Position numbers and translations under genes: made by a program. The notes under the pieces are model-generated. The model was not told where the DNA came from, did no database searches, and saw nothing but the letters and a program-made list of their open reading frames with translations. Below are positions 46,381 to 59,418 of a DNA stretch of 64,000 bases, piece after piece; position 1 is the stretch's first letter, and each line of letters starts with the position of its first letter. Location: positions 9,517,001 to 9,581,000 of the forward strand of contig CM032229.1 of NCBI GenBank assembly GCA_019009955.1, given 5' to 3'. The stretch comes from Riptortus pedestris. Taxonomy: Eukaryota; Arthropoda; Insecta; Hemiptera; Alydidae.

Positions 46381-46790
46381 TATATATATAATTTTAAATT
46401 TAATATGAAATGATTTTGCCCTTACCAACAAGGCAGTCATGTTATTAGGGCAAAAATATTTTATTTTAGTGAACTAGACTAGAAGATAGAAAAGTAATTA
46501 TATTCCCATGTTTGTGCCAGGATTATGAATAAAAAACGATTTTATTGGTAATAACAAATTCTATATTAAAAATATGTTAGTGCTAATAAACGTGAAAAAG
46601 GTTCTGGGTAGTGATGTGAGTAAACATGTAGGTCATAATACACTTTCTCTGTATGTTTGTTTCACATTCTGGCAATAAGAAGTAGTTGGAAACCTGTAGG
46701 AAACCCAATTTAATTTTTAAAATAACAAAAAATGTGACTAGCAAAGTTTAAATACAAAAGTTGGCCAGAGAATTTTGTATGTTTCACAGA
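43739..46790. other. Intron e-f, 5' part
   Basis: No protein family in the short frames; (TA)n at 46313. Confidence 0.45.
46313..46391. repeat. (TA)n microsatellite
   Basis: About 38 TA units with one GA interruption at 46379. Confidence 0.95.
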
Positions 46791-46955
46791 GCCTAGAGTG
46801 TTGAGTTTGATTCTCACCTAGGCTATAGGAATTTATTTACTGACAAAGTTATTAAAAAAAATCCTTAGTTCAAGCCTGGCTAGAAAAGGGTGGTAACTTG
46901 TAGATGAACAGTCCCAATTAGCCTTAGTAGGGCATAGTGGATGTTAATAAATAAT
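46791..46955 (+). mobile_element. tRNA-Leu-like SINE, 5'-truncated
   Basis: Begins at the variable arm (GCCTAGAGTGTTGAG), B box GAGTTTGATTCTCACC, tail GTGGATGTTAATAAATAATA. Confidence 0.72.
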
Positions 46956-47294
46956 ATATGTTATACTGTTATTGAAAAATTCAATTCAGATACAAAATAT
47001 TAAGTAAACCTCTCTTTTTAAAAATAGTTTAATGGTAATAATTAGAAAATTAGGAGTAAATTATATCCACATGTATCACAATTCAAAGCTTACAATTTTC
47101 GCTAAAAATAAATAAAAACAGACAATTATGAATCATATAAGCAGACACTGATATTGAAACATGGCATCTATTATAAAGTTTATTTCAACTCATTGACTCT
47201 TAATGAATATCAGCAAATTTCACCTTATTTAAACAGACCGATGTTGAATTGTATTTTCATTGTAATGTGCGGGCAAAAGGCTTCATTTACTTTT

Positions 47295-47430
47295 ATTTCT
47301 CGCAGATTTCCCTAAATGGAATTCAGCTATTGAGGTTGTTCTCGTGACACAATTTAGAAACATTTCTTAAAATGGCCATTGATTCTACCTAGGAAATGAT
47401 GAAACTGAGGATTGTTCAAAATTATATATA
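47295..47430 (-). mobile_element. HX repeat, 3' fragment
   Basis: CAGATTTCCCTAAATGGAAT, CAGCTATTGAGGTTG, CTAGGAAATGATGAAACTGA and a short (TA)n. Confidence 0.58.
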
Positions 47431-47589
47431 TATATACTTGTCTCTCTCTTGAGAGGCAAGGGTGGGTTAATGCTTGGGTGCATCTGCCACTACTCTCAAG
47501 TAAGTTAAAGGTAAAAATAGGTGAAGGTTTGATCTCCACCAATGAAGTAAATTAGTTCACGAGCTCACAATCAGAGCATGCTAGTGTCA

Positions 47590-47830
47590 CAGCACTTGTG
47601 GATAAGCGGGAGCCATAAGAGTATATACACCTTGAATGACTAACGATTATGACTCTCTTAGATCCTGTCCATATCAAGGCTAACAATGGGTGAACTGACC
47701 ACTGCCCAGCTCCCGGATTTATTGTGGCCTGTCAGTTTACTAGAGGCAACACTTGCCAGCCCCTCCTTGGTTAACGAGGATTGTACTTTGTAGTTGACCA
47801 CTCACTGTCAAAGCTAGGATGCCAAATGTC
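47590..47830 (-). repeat. Dispersed repeat C, copy 2
   Basis: Inverted copy of 1660-1960 (GGCCTGTCAGTTTACTAGAG, CCTCCTTGGTTAACGAGG). No coding potential or terminal repeats recognised. Confidence 0.6.
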
Positions 47831-48469
47831 TCGAGTCCCACTGGGGAGAGTCTATACATGTCTAAGTCCTGTTGTCATTACCTGGCGGTGAAGATCGTCG
47901 TCCCTGGCTGATGATCAAGTACAGCTGGCACTGTGCTCTAGATGCGATGGCACCATCTTCAAGCCCGTCAGTTGTACTGAGTTTGTTGTCCATTAGGCAG
48001 TAGGTTTTATGTGTCTGTTCCCCGTATTAGTTTGTTTATGTTATTAGGTCATTTACCTGGACACTAGCTAAAACCCCCTCGTTTTACAGATCTAAGAGGT
48101 AAGTAAACAGATCTGGACTGAAACGTAAACAACAAATTTTTGATTACATAGGCTTTTTACTATGTGAGAAATAAAGAATAGATGTTTGAGATGAAACGTC
48201 ATTCAAGCACATGGAAGATCTCATTAGTTTACACAATCCTATGTGGGGCTTTTTATAATTAGAATAAAGAGAACATAGTAAGAATAATACTGTTTCCCTA
48301 AGACATAGGCTCAATTTTATTTCTGTGTACCTCTGAAGATGGCTAGAAGTAAAAATTAAAAGTAAGTGAGCTTTTTTAATACAATGAACCAACTATTTAT
48401 TTTATTGAAGCTAAAAATGAAATTCACTATCCACAAATAATTAATAATTTTAATATTTATATGTGAGAA

Positions 48470-48680
48470 TGAAAATGTAAATAGAACAAAACAACATTTA
48501 AGGGAAATTCAATTAGCAACAAGATTGGTTCTATGCAACTTTTCAATCTGACACATAATAACAGAGATATTTTGAATTTTTGATTTCTCTCTCTCTCTCT
48601 CCTTGGTCTGATTTCTGCCGTTATTGACATGATCTTTAGTTTTACATGAAACACATTAATTTTCTGAGTGTTGCATGTTG
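48470..48680 (+). mobile_element. HX repeat, middle fragment
   Basis: AGCAACAAGATTGGTTCTAT, AATAACAGAGATATTTTGAA, TTGGTCTGATTTCTGCCGTT. Confidence 0.58.
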
Positions 48681-49556
48681 AATAGGTTCACAAATCTCGT
48701 GCCAACCAAAAATAAATATATTTGCAACATGTACAATTCCAGCGATATGTCATTCAATACAGAGAGAATAATAAATGGTAAAGTTCAACTGAACAGGAGC
48801 CTTGACATCCACAGAGATACTGAAGTTGGCCTTGTTTGGTGGCTAATTGAAAAGTTTGAGAAGGATGATCCATTGAATGTATAGTTTTATTTTAATCATC
48901 CCAATTTTATTGTCCATTTTGTCTTTCTAAAAGAAGATTTGAAATATATTTATGGACTATATATTCTTCTTGGAAAGGCCATGGTGATAAAGTCTAGCCA
49001 GGGCTGGCTTGCTCTCTTTGGTTTTGGAATTGAAACTGATTACATGGGGACTCTCTACAGCTTTTTAATATGAATAATTCTTTTTTCTGAAATTTTCCTC
49101 ACAATTAGAAGAATCTTGATATGCCATTTATTACTTTAAGTCCAGGCCTGATGAAATTTTGAAAATTTCTCAGTACTCTGAGTGAGGAAACATTGTATAC
49201 CTATAAATAGCTTAAAATATGAGAGAGTCAAATGTTATGTACTCTGATGATAAATAAAATCCAATTTGGTTTACATTTTGAATTGTTCATATGCCTTTAA
49301 ATAAATCTTTTATTAATTTAAATAACTGCCTTAAATTAAGACTCACTATTAATTCAATTAATTATTTTTCAGTGGTCAGTGAAATCTACTTCTTGGTGTT
49401 AATAAAGTTGGCAATTTTTAAGAGTCTGTAAATTATTAATTTTTAAGTACTTTGTACTTTTTAGGTCAAATGAAGTGTGCCTATGTGCCTAATGACACTC
49501 TAGCTAACTCTAGAAAACAATATAATAAATTTAACCCTTCAAGGGAAAAAGAAGAC

Positions 49557-49561
<5 letters not shown>
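48681..49561. other. Intron e-f, nothing recognised
   Basis: A 69-codon frame at 48675-48884 has no family likeness. Confidence 0.4.
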
Positions 49562-49611
<50 letters not shown>

Positions 49612-49765
49612 CATATAACTACAATACATTATATATAATTTTGAATGAACCTCATTTTTCATCATATCCGAGGTAGGACTGTTGGACATTTAGAGAAAGG
49701 TTTCAAATCTCGCATCATGATACAACTTTAATAGCTGATTTCATTGAGGGAAATCTGCTTAAATT
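49562..49765 (+). mobile_element. HX repeat, 3' end with (TA)n
   Basis: (TA)n at 49562-49610, TTGAATGAACCTCATTTTTC, TAGCTGATTTCATTGAGGGA and AATCTGCTTAAA. Confidence 0.6.
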
Positions 49766-50089
49766 AGTTTAAGTATTAAGTTTTTTTTTAAAAAAATAAA
49801 TAAATAAATAAAAATTTGCCCTGTAGCAATTCTAAAATGTTTTGGACATATTAAGAAATAATATAAAATACAGAATGCAACATGCAATATAAGAATTACA
49901 CACATTTAATTTTGATACAACTACTATTTATAAAAGGAAAACAAAACTAAGTAACGAAGAATAACAGAATCCATTTACATAACCAAAAATATTGATAAAT
50001 CAATTAATTATAAAACAGATACCAGTAAAATAAACACAGACCATGCCAGTGAAATTAATATTAAAAATATGATGAATTATAACAAAAAT

Positions 50090-50633
50090 AATAAAGTTGT
50101 TTATTAGAGTTCTTTCGGATTGCAAAATTAAACACACAAGCTTTATCACTGCACAATTTATTTGACAATGCACTACACACTTGGTAAATAATTCTTAACT
50201 ATTACACACAGTATGCACTGATAACTTCACTTCTTACTGCACAATATCATACCTCATGACCACTGCAGTTCACAAAAACACAGCATTGCACTGATCTTTA
50301 CAAAGAACACGGCACTACACTGTTCTTTACATCAACACAGCACTACACTATTCTTTATATAAAACACTTTACCGAACTGAAACTAAAAACACTGTTCACT
50401 AAAGCTGCACTGAACGCACTGTTCTTCACTTGAAGAGAACTGAGAACAAGCTAACTGTCGGACAAGGTGTACCACTTTTATAGATGTGTGGCAAGATGAA
50501 AGGGAAAGGGCCCAGACTGATCTAGGGGGGACTAGCACCTCCTAGAACGTAACTCGTGCCAGAGGTCCGCCGCTTTCATTGGCCAGCTTCCTTTCATCTA
50601 CTTTGTACTTCTTAAATACGTGATTAACTCTGT
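50090..50633 (-). mobile_element. Solo-LTR-like repeat, copy 2, with TATA box
   Basis: Second copy of the 32.05-32.6 kb repeat. On the - strand CTATAAAAG (around 50483-50475) precedes a GTCCGACAGTTAGCTTG stretch, and AATAAA follows near the far end. That is promoter, R and polyadenylation signal order for an LTR. It lies about 250 bp upstream of the last exon of the Culd-like gene, antisense to it. Confidence 0.55.
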
Positions 50634-50878
50634 GTATTTTTTTTATGTACATAGTTTTTGCAACAATATTTTAGAGCTATAAAATCAGATAAAATTATAT
50701 AAAACAATGGTAGCAAGTAAATGTTGTGATATGTCACAATTTTCATAGATTGTATAATTTTATGTAGACAAAGAATGATTATTTTACTAAATAATAAATT
50801 TATTTGGGGTGGAGAGCTGTATATTTGGTTATTTCTTATATGGATTAAGTGTTATAGTATTTGTGTTTTCTTGTTCAG

Positions 50879-51181
50879 GAGGTGGGAGTGAGCGAGTCAC
50901 CAAGGAGCGGCTGTGAGTTTGTGTGTCCGGGAGAGCCAATGCTGTGCATTCCTGCTGAGCTAGTCTGCAATGGAGTGGTCAACTGCCCTGGACGCTACAA
51001 CGAGAGTGGCGATGAAGGCCCTGAGACGTGTGCATCTAGAACAGAACCCCCGCAGTCTAACTGGACCATTCTAGCACTGGCTGCTCTTGGAGGCATAGTT
51101 CTCGCCCTAGCTAGCCTCATCCTTGTATGCAAGCTGTGCTGTCCCTGCTGTGCCAAGTCCCCTGATGATACGGACTACTGA
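50879..51181 (+). CDS. Culd: Culd-like gene, last coding exon: LDLa module, transmembrane helix, stop
   Basis: The acceptor is tcttgttcag before 50879; the exon encodes 100 residues and the stop TGA. Residues 11-50 of the exon form an LDL-receptor class A module with six cysteines (CEFVC, LC, VC, NC, TC) and an acidic NESGDEG calcium-site segment. After a short S/T/E/P linker comes one hydrophobic helix (NWTILALAALGG through LASLILVCKL), then a cysteine-rich juxtamembrane CCPCC, possibly palmitoylated (inference), and an acidic tail DDTDY. The cytoplasmic tail is only about 15-20 residues. Confidence 0.92.
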   Translation, partial: EVGVSESPRSGCEFVCPGEPMLCIPAELVCNGVVNCPGRYNESGDEGPETCASRTEPPQSNWTILALAALGGIVLALASLILVCKLCCPCCAKSPDDTDY

Positions 51182-51427
51182 TATCCGACACCTCCCCTCA
51201 ACTGTAAATAATGTAAAGCTCTGCCTCTTTTCCCCACGGGACGTGCAATATTTATATTGTAAAGCATTTCCTTGGCACTATTTAACTGATAATTCTTAAA
51301 GTTTAAAGAAACCAAGCTTAAAAATAATCTACATAAAATGGAACAATTTTTTTATTCAGGAACAAATATTTTGGGGAAAAAATATATATGCATACACACA
51401 ATAGGTTTGTAAACTTTTATCTATTCA

Positions 51428-51470
51428 ATTAAATGATAAGTAAGGTCAAACCACCTCCACTCTTAATAAA
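51428..51470 (+). promoter_or_regulatory. Candidate polyadenylation signals of the Culd-like gene
   Basis: ATTAAA lies at 51428-51433 and AATAAA at 51465-51470, about 250-290 bases after the stop. The AATAAA is already inside the left arm of the fold-back element that starts near 51442, so the host 3' end may use a repeat-supplied signal (inference). Confidence 0.4.
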
Positions 51471-52223
51471 TCTTATATTAAATACAGAGTAGTTTCGGTG
51501 TGAACCACCTCATCTTCAGTGCGCTGAGACAAAATAAATACAGTTAAATAAATACTTGCAACATAAATAAATAATATGAGTCCAGTATAAGGTAGTTTCA
51601 AGGTTAAAAAAGCCAAAAACAAATATATAAACAAGCATCCAAGTTAAAACTTATTAAAACCAGAGATAAAACAGTTTCATCTCAACTGTTTTTTTCTCTC
51701 TAAGAAACTGTTTTTTTCTTTGAGATACTGCTTTATCTCTGAGAAACTGTTTTATCTCTGAGAAACTGTTTTTTCTTTGAGAAAATGCTTTATCTCTGAG
51801 AAACTGTTTTTTTTTTTTTTTGATTTTTTGAGAAACTGCTTTATTTCTGAGAACTGCTTTATCTCTGAGACACTCTTTTATCTCTGAGAAACTGTTTTTT
51901 CTTTGAGAAAATGCTTTATCTCTGAGAAACGGTTTTTTTTTTTTTTGTTTTTTTGAGAAACTGCTTTATTTCTGAGAACTGCTTTATCTCTGAGAAACTG
52001 TTTTATATCTGATTTTAATAAGTTTTAACTTTGATATTTGTTTGTATATTTGTTGTTAACTTTTCATATTTTGACTTTACATTTTACTGGACTTATATTA
52101 TTTATGTATGTTGCATGTATTTGTTGTGTCACAGGGCACTGAAGATGGGCCGGTTCGCCCCAAAAGTACTTTACATTTAATTAAAGAATTGTTGAGAGTG
52201 GAGGTGGTTTGATCTTTCTTCGT
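51442..52223. mobile_element. Fold-back element with ~230-bp inverted arms around a tandem repeat
   Basis: The left arm (51445-51690) and right arm (52000-52222) are inverted copies; ends are GGTCAAACCACCTCCACTCT and AGAGTGGAGGTGGTTTGATC. Each arm carries a CTGAAGATG...(C)GAAAC-like block, read leftward at 51519-51492 and rightward from 52139, as in Penelope-type terminal repeats. The centre (51690-52015) is a tandem array of an ~18-bp unit with core CTGAGAAACTG. The element begins about 260 bp after the stop of the Culd-like gene. Confidence 0.7.
51690..52015. repeat. Minisatellite, ~18-bp unit, inside fold-back element
   Basis: Repeats of TCTGAGAAACTGCTTTAT with T-run variants (ctgtttttt). 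A longer block near 51795-51870 recurs at 51917-51985, so there is a second-order period of roughly 120 bp. Confidence 0.85.
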
Positions 52224-53904
52224 ATAGAGGTCTTGTGAACTAATGCTCTCCCTTGGCGGGGATCATACCTGCACCTAACCTATTTTTAACCTCAGCTTAC
52301 TGATGGTAATGGGAGGTCTGCCCACGCTTAAACCCACACGACCACTGTTGCTCTTTATATTGTGTTATAATGGGTGTTATATTAAAAAACCATGATGGTT
52401 AGGTGTTCCCTTGAGGAGTGTGGACATATTTATCGAACGAATGAGTGGGAGTCAAACCAAAGGATTGAACATTATACTCGAAATATAGCCAGTGATTCAA
52501 GTAAAAATTTAAATCTTTCAGAATCAATTTGAATTGTACCTACTTCTGGGAGTCCTTTAGTGGTCTTCCTCAGGTAACTCCATCAGTGGTATTACTACTC
52601 AATGGGCCATAAAGTCCCAGTATCGGAGACATACAAATATTGCCCACAAATTCATCCAATGGACAATAGTCTTCTAATTGAACTCACAACCATCAAGTAT
52701 AAATTACTGTTCTTAGTAAATGAGACTTTACTTAAGATCATAAAGATTTTTAACAATTTTGTTTATTACACCTTACCTTATTTCAACAAATTTACAACTC
52801 TACATCTGAAACAAGTATATAAATGCTGAATTAGTTAAGACTTCATTATTAATTTTACAACTTGTCTGTTTTTATAATTTATGCCATTTTGGAAAATATT
52901 ATGATGACTTAGTGTCAAACCAGGTTGTTTCGCAATTCCACGGGCAATGCCAAAGCATTTTGTAAGAATAAAGTTCTTTCGATAAAATTAAAATATTTTT
53001 GTACGAAACAAAAATTAGATTGAGACAGTTTAAATAGTGCTAAGGAAATCTAGCTTCCTGTTTATAGAATAAAATTTCTTGAAGGTATGTATGGTGAAAG
53101 TTGTTGCACAAGGTTACGCTTGGTCTGCTTATGAGTTGTTTTATACAAAAAAAAAACAATACGAAGTGAAAATGAGGGGAGGTAAACTTTTTTCAAAAGA
53201 AACTTGAAGACATTTGCTAAAATATTAACTGTGCTTACTTGTTGTAAGTGTTTTATAACACGAATAAAAGACTCTTCAAGTACCTGCAATACTCTCATTT
53301 AGTCAAATAGAAATACTCATGTGTTTAATTTAATAAATGTGACAGCAAAATAATGCACTAAATTTAACTTGTAGATATAATTTACATACAGAGATAATGC
53401 ATTGCAACTTTTAGTTTGTGTTTAGTAGCCTATCAAATCTTTTCCCAAATGGAAACAATGTGTCTTCCTTTCCATTTGTATTTACTATTAATTATTTTTC
53501 ATTATTCAATCTTTGAACAGTTGACAACATAAGAATATCTTAACTTAAGCAAATATCATAAACATCGAACAAAATTCTAGATGTAAGAAAAGTTTTTTAC
53601 ACAACATATTGTAAAGAAATATTCATCTTTTCATATCATTATTCTGGAATCAATATGACAAGAAAGCTTAAATGTGATACTATTGTTTCGTTATTTAATT
53701 TTTGGAAATAGCAAATATACAAATTTAAAAAACATTAATGTTATCGAATTGTACAATGAGATCATTATTTGATGTAACAATTATTTTAAAAATGCTAATA
53801 AGGGCCTTTAGTATTTCATTCAGGCTTCCCCATGTATTTGAGGCCATTTGGTTTTCTTAGTACAGAGCTTTGGAAGAAAAGGAGGAGAGTAGAAATTTAA
53901 AAGC
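52224..53904. other. Intergenic sequence, nothing recognised
   Basis: 52250-52310 has a pattern (GGCGGGGATCATACCTGCAC) that may be a decayed tRNA-like B box on the - strand; too weak to call. Confidence 0.4.
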
Positions 53905-55245
53905 ACGCCCGTCACACAGACACTGATGAGTAAACTAAGCAGATTTCCCACCCCCTGCTATAACATACCTATCGTGACTCAGAATTTATTTTCTATTTCC
54001 TAATAAAAATCAGATGAGTAGAAGTCGGTGATTAATCAAATCTTAATTGATGGCATCATCACAACGTATAAGTATGTATTTCATATTGTAAAAATCTGAT
54101 CAACAAAATTGAGTATTTAAGCTAGGAATAGAGATTTCATGATATTTTTGGTTATTGTTAAAGTGTGATGACAAAAAGATTGTGTTTACTGAAGTCTGAA
54201 CATGAAAAAAACTCGGTCAATATTCAAGATAGGCCAAAAGTGTATAAAACAACATTAATAAAAAATATATCTACAAGATTGGTTATATTATATTTTGATC
54301 AGACTCGTACTATCAGAGATATTAGGAATTTTCAATCTCTCTAAACACCCGCTCCCTCCAGTCCAATTTCAGCCGAAACGAACTTCATCTTTAGATTTAC
54401 ATGAAACCCATATATATTGAGTTTGGTAATGATGAAACCAAAAATTGATTGGTAACAGGCAAGAATATAACTATTTATATTTGCAATGTTTTTTTTTGAT
54501 TTTGGGTAGACCCCTGCCTAGCTAATATTGCATTTTTGAAGATTCATCAAATTCAAATGTGTTTTGACTGATGTTTAGCTGTAGAAGGACAAAACTCATT
54601 TATTTTTATATGTTTATTGATGAAACCAAAATTAAAATAAACTAAAATAAAATTAAGTTCTTATGTATTACATAAAATAAATACGTAAATATAAACACTT
54701 TTTAGTGGGAGGGATGATGATTTGACAGTATATTTTTAATATTTGTCATCAACTTATATAGTTGGTTTCTTTCTTATTTTTGTTAGAAGATTGGCCACCA
54801 CACTGAAAACTATTTCCAATAAATATGAAGATAGAAAAGTGATTAATACTTTCTTGTTATATTCCATAATCGGTGATAAATAGCAGGTAAACCTTTTTAA
54901 AGCCAGAATAGTTGATATCTGTTTCTTAACTGTACCATTACGTTCTTCTTTAGTACTTATTATGACCAGTTCTGCCTCTTGTAATGTGGCATCTGTTTCA
55001 TCAATGCTACCAAATAGATTGATTATTATATAAATGAGATCGTAGAGCCACGTTCACATCGCACAGACTACTATTTCATTATTTCGCTCACACGGACTCC
55101 TTGTAGGTTCATTATCGACTCCTGGTGCTCCATCAATCTAGTAGGTAGGATCTAAAGGCTTTGAAGAAATTTTTTGAAAATCCTGTCTACCGAATACAAC
55201 TTCAATAGCTTAAAGGGAAATCACCTAAAACTTGTTCAAAATATG
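53905..55245 (+). mobile_element. HX repeat with ~640-bp hAT-bearing insert
   Basis: 5' end CGCCCGTCACACAGACACTG and AAACTAAGCAGATTTCCCAC; body to ~54480; insert; 3' part 55125-55245 ending AGCTTAAAGGGAAATCACCT. Confidence 0.65.
54764..55010 (-). pseudogene. hAT transposase C-terminal remnant (SCAND3/ZBED5-like)
   Basis: On the - strand about 80 codons are open: FGSIDETDATLQEAELVIIS, KKQISTILALKRFTCYLSPI, LITFLSSYLLEIVFSVVANL, LTKIRKKPTI, stop. The end matches the SSYLVExxFSxxxxLLTKxR block of domesticated and transposon-borne hAT proteins; the start is less certain. It lies in a ~640-bp insertion that splits an HX repeat copy (53905-55245). Confidence 0.6.
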
Positions 55246-58200
55246 AGTTGCTTTAACATACCTTAATTTATAAAATTTAACAAAACTAAAAGCACTGAAA
55301 AGAATTTGAATGATAAAAGAAATAAAATACAGTTTCTCATATAAAATAATTATTATGAGCAATATTTATTTGGGTACCACTGTATAGCAGCTGCAATGTG
55401 GTGGTTTTTACCCTGGTGGACAAACTTTTTAATGTGTCGCCTAAAAAACTTTCGAATCAATTATTACTTTATGAGGGAAAGTGTATTTTTTATTACAGTG
55501 ACTCATATTTTGACCAAGTGTTTTTGTATTTCTACTCTTCTCCTACCAGGCATGACAAATGTAATTTTAATAACAAAGATCATGATCAGATGATTAAGCA
55601 ATGACGGTATTAAAATTTAACCCACAAATAATTTATTTAGGACCACATTTAAATGTCTTTCTGTATGTGTATCATACATTAGACTAAACTTTTTAAAATT
55701 AAATAAAACAAATTTATTTGTCCAAGATAACATAGAAATGAAACAGGCTGTCTAATAATCTAACCTTCATGCCAGGAAGAACACTCTCAAGTTCCAATTT
55801 AGGCCCCTAGAGTTGAATATGCAGTTTTTCCTTCAGCTTAGGAAATCTGTTATTATTTTATCAAGGCCAGCAAAACTAATATAAGTAAAACCAAAATTGT
55901 ACACACTAAAATCAGTAATATTATCGATATGAATATTAAGATAAAAACTTGAAAACAATCTCTAACATGAAATTTCAAAATTACTGACTGCTTATCACAG
56001 GAACAATATAATACAAATCATTTGTACTATTTTTATTCTTTAGATCCCTTCTACACTGCAAAATATTTATACAAATCCAATAGCCTTGAAAAATAGAAAA
56101 AGAACTTTTCAGTTTAGATATTAACACAGTATATTTTATTGATTGCCAGGAAATTAAGACTTAGGACTAAATGAAACTGTGGACTTAGAGACTAAATAGC
56201 GGCTGAAAGACTTGAATATGAACAAATAGACGTTGTTAGTCCTACTGGACTGCCTTGTATTACAGATTCCTACCGCATTTTATCAAACCCTTACCAGTGT
56301 CAAAATTCTGCCATGACTTAGCTGTGATTCAGAAGGTTCATGGAATGAGTTCGATTCCCAACTCCTACGACTGATCAAATCTACAGCAGCCCTCTGACGT
56401 CTGACTTCAACCCTTGGTCTTGAATCTTGAAGTAGGACATTTCTAATTGTTGTATGAAATATACAAATTCCCAATGGAGTGAAGTAGGAAACAAAATAAA
56501 TAAATGAATAATAAAAATCAAATGCCATTAATAATTCCATTGGCAACTTCAGTGATGATCAGTCTATAAGTTTGATCAACTTCATAGTGTGGAATGATAA
56601 CAATTTTGTCTTAATGTTCACATTGATAATTTTTTATAAAATGGTATAGTATATGAGCTAAAGTCTGTCGAATTTTGCTTGTAGGCCTCGATAAAAGGAG
56701 TAACGTTGCTGCTGTCATGAACTGATCTATATGGCAAAAACTGAAGTATGGCAAGTTTGATTTGTAGATTTAAATATAGCACATGCAATATATAATAACT
56801 ACCATATACGAGCATCATTTTTAATCAACTGAATCATAATGAGGCTTTCGAACACATGTTCACATTTAAGGACCACATCACTAGAATACCGCATCAAAAC
56901 CAAATAACATATGTTTGCTCATATAGGAAGTTTCATTACGGCTACAATGATACGACAATTCCTAAGCTATTGGCAAAACTGTGTGAAAATCTAAGTGTAC
57001 GAATGCCCACATTAAACATAGTATTTGTAATATATTAGATACATTTTCCTGAAAAATATAATGTAAACATAGAATCTCAATTCTGCTAATATAATTTTAG
57101 TTGGTCACAATAAAAACTAAAGCACGTATCAAAAGAAAATATAATCACTCTTTAATATTGGCCATCAATGTAGAATGTAACAATAACTTTTTTTGATATT
57201 TACAAAAATCATACATAAAAGACGGCATTAAATATACATAATTAGTTTATAAGTACATTGTATTAGCAGTATACAATTATTCTGTTTTTATCAGTAATAG
57301 ATGGGATCTTTAAACTGAAATAGTGAATAGTTAAAGGTGGAATAGAAAAACATGTGACTCCAATTAAACATTGATGTTGAATATTTTTTTTAGTATACAA
57401 TTTTTGTTGTTTGCAAAGCTATGCATTTTTATCACACACGAACAAAAACGAGTCTTTCACCAAGTTGTAATCTTTACTCTGTAAACAACATATGTGGATC
57501 AAGATTTTTAGAGAATATACCAATATAAAAAAAAATTCTTATAAATAAATGTAAAAAAAAAAAATGTCATTTACTTGTGTATATATAATGTAACGTAAAT
57601 ACATATTTCTGTGCAAGTGGATTTGAAATTGAATGTGTCAGTGTAAATATATATAAAGTGCCATGTCCAATCGAGAACTGAAGATAGGCTTGATATCCGT
57701 AGACAGTTTGGATTTGATTCTGTCAGTAGATTCACTATTTTTTAAAATATGTGATATATGTAAAATATTTTTTGCTACATGTTAGATATAGATTTAAGAT
57801 TGACTAATGCTACAATTCTAGAAAGTCTCTAGGAATGTAGCATTAGTGTATGGTCATAACGTGATCTATGCTGCGGCTGAATATTCTGAAGCAACTTCTT
57901 GTAAACAAACATAATAAAAGAATTGGGAAGAATGTCTCAATTATGATTGGATTGAGTTAAAATTTGGTATACGTGTTCCATAATTGAATACTGTAAAGGT
58001 TGCTTTAGAGTTCTGACTAGGACCAAAAACTTCAATAAATTAATTGGTAATTAAGAGAAGTGAGACAGTTATAGGTTTTAATTAATACCTTGAGAACTAA
58101 TGGTGGTGGGACATAGAAACTTTTACTTATGACGTATTTCAATAATCCAAAAATGAATGTAGCATATTTCATCTGGGAGTGAAATGCAGAACAGCACCCC

Positions 58201-58359
58201 ATACAGACGATAACAGTACTTCCCAATAAAGGAATTTTAGTGGAACTGTACTCATAACCCAGCAGAAAATGAGTCTCACCATGTACTGCCTCCATACACA
58301 TTTACAAATGTCCCTGACTTTTCTTAATTATAAATTACTTTAAAGCTATTAGTGTCACA
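55246..58359. other. Intergenic AT-rich sequence, nothing recognised
   Basis: GAGTTCGATTCCCAACTCC at 56347-56365 resembles a B box, but no A box or SINE body accompanies it. Confidence 0.4.

Positions 58360-59418
<1,059 letters not shown>

Noticed and set aside
56347..56365. tRNA gene or SINE suggested by a B-box-like word
   Set aside because: No A box at the right distance and no cloverleaf; a single motif is not enough.
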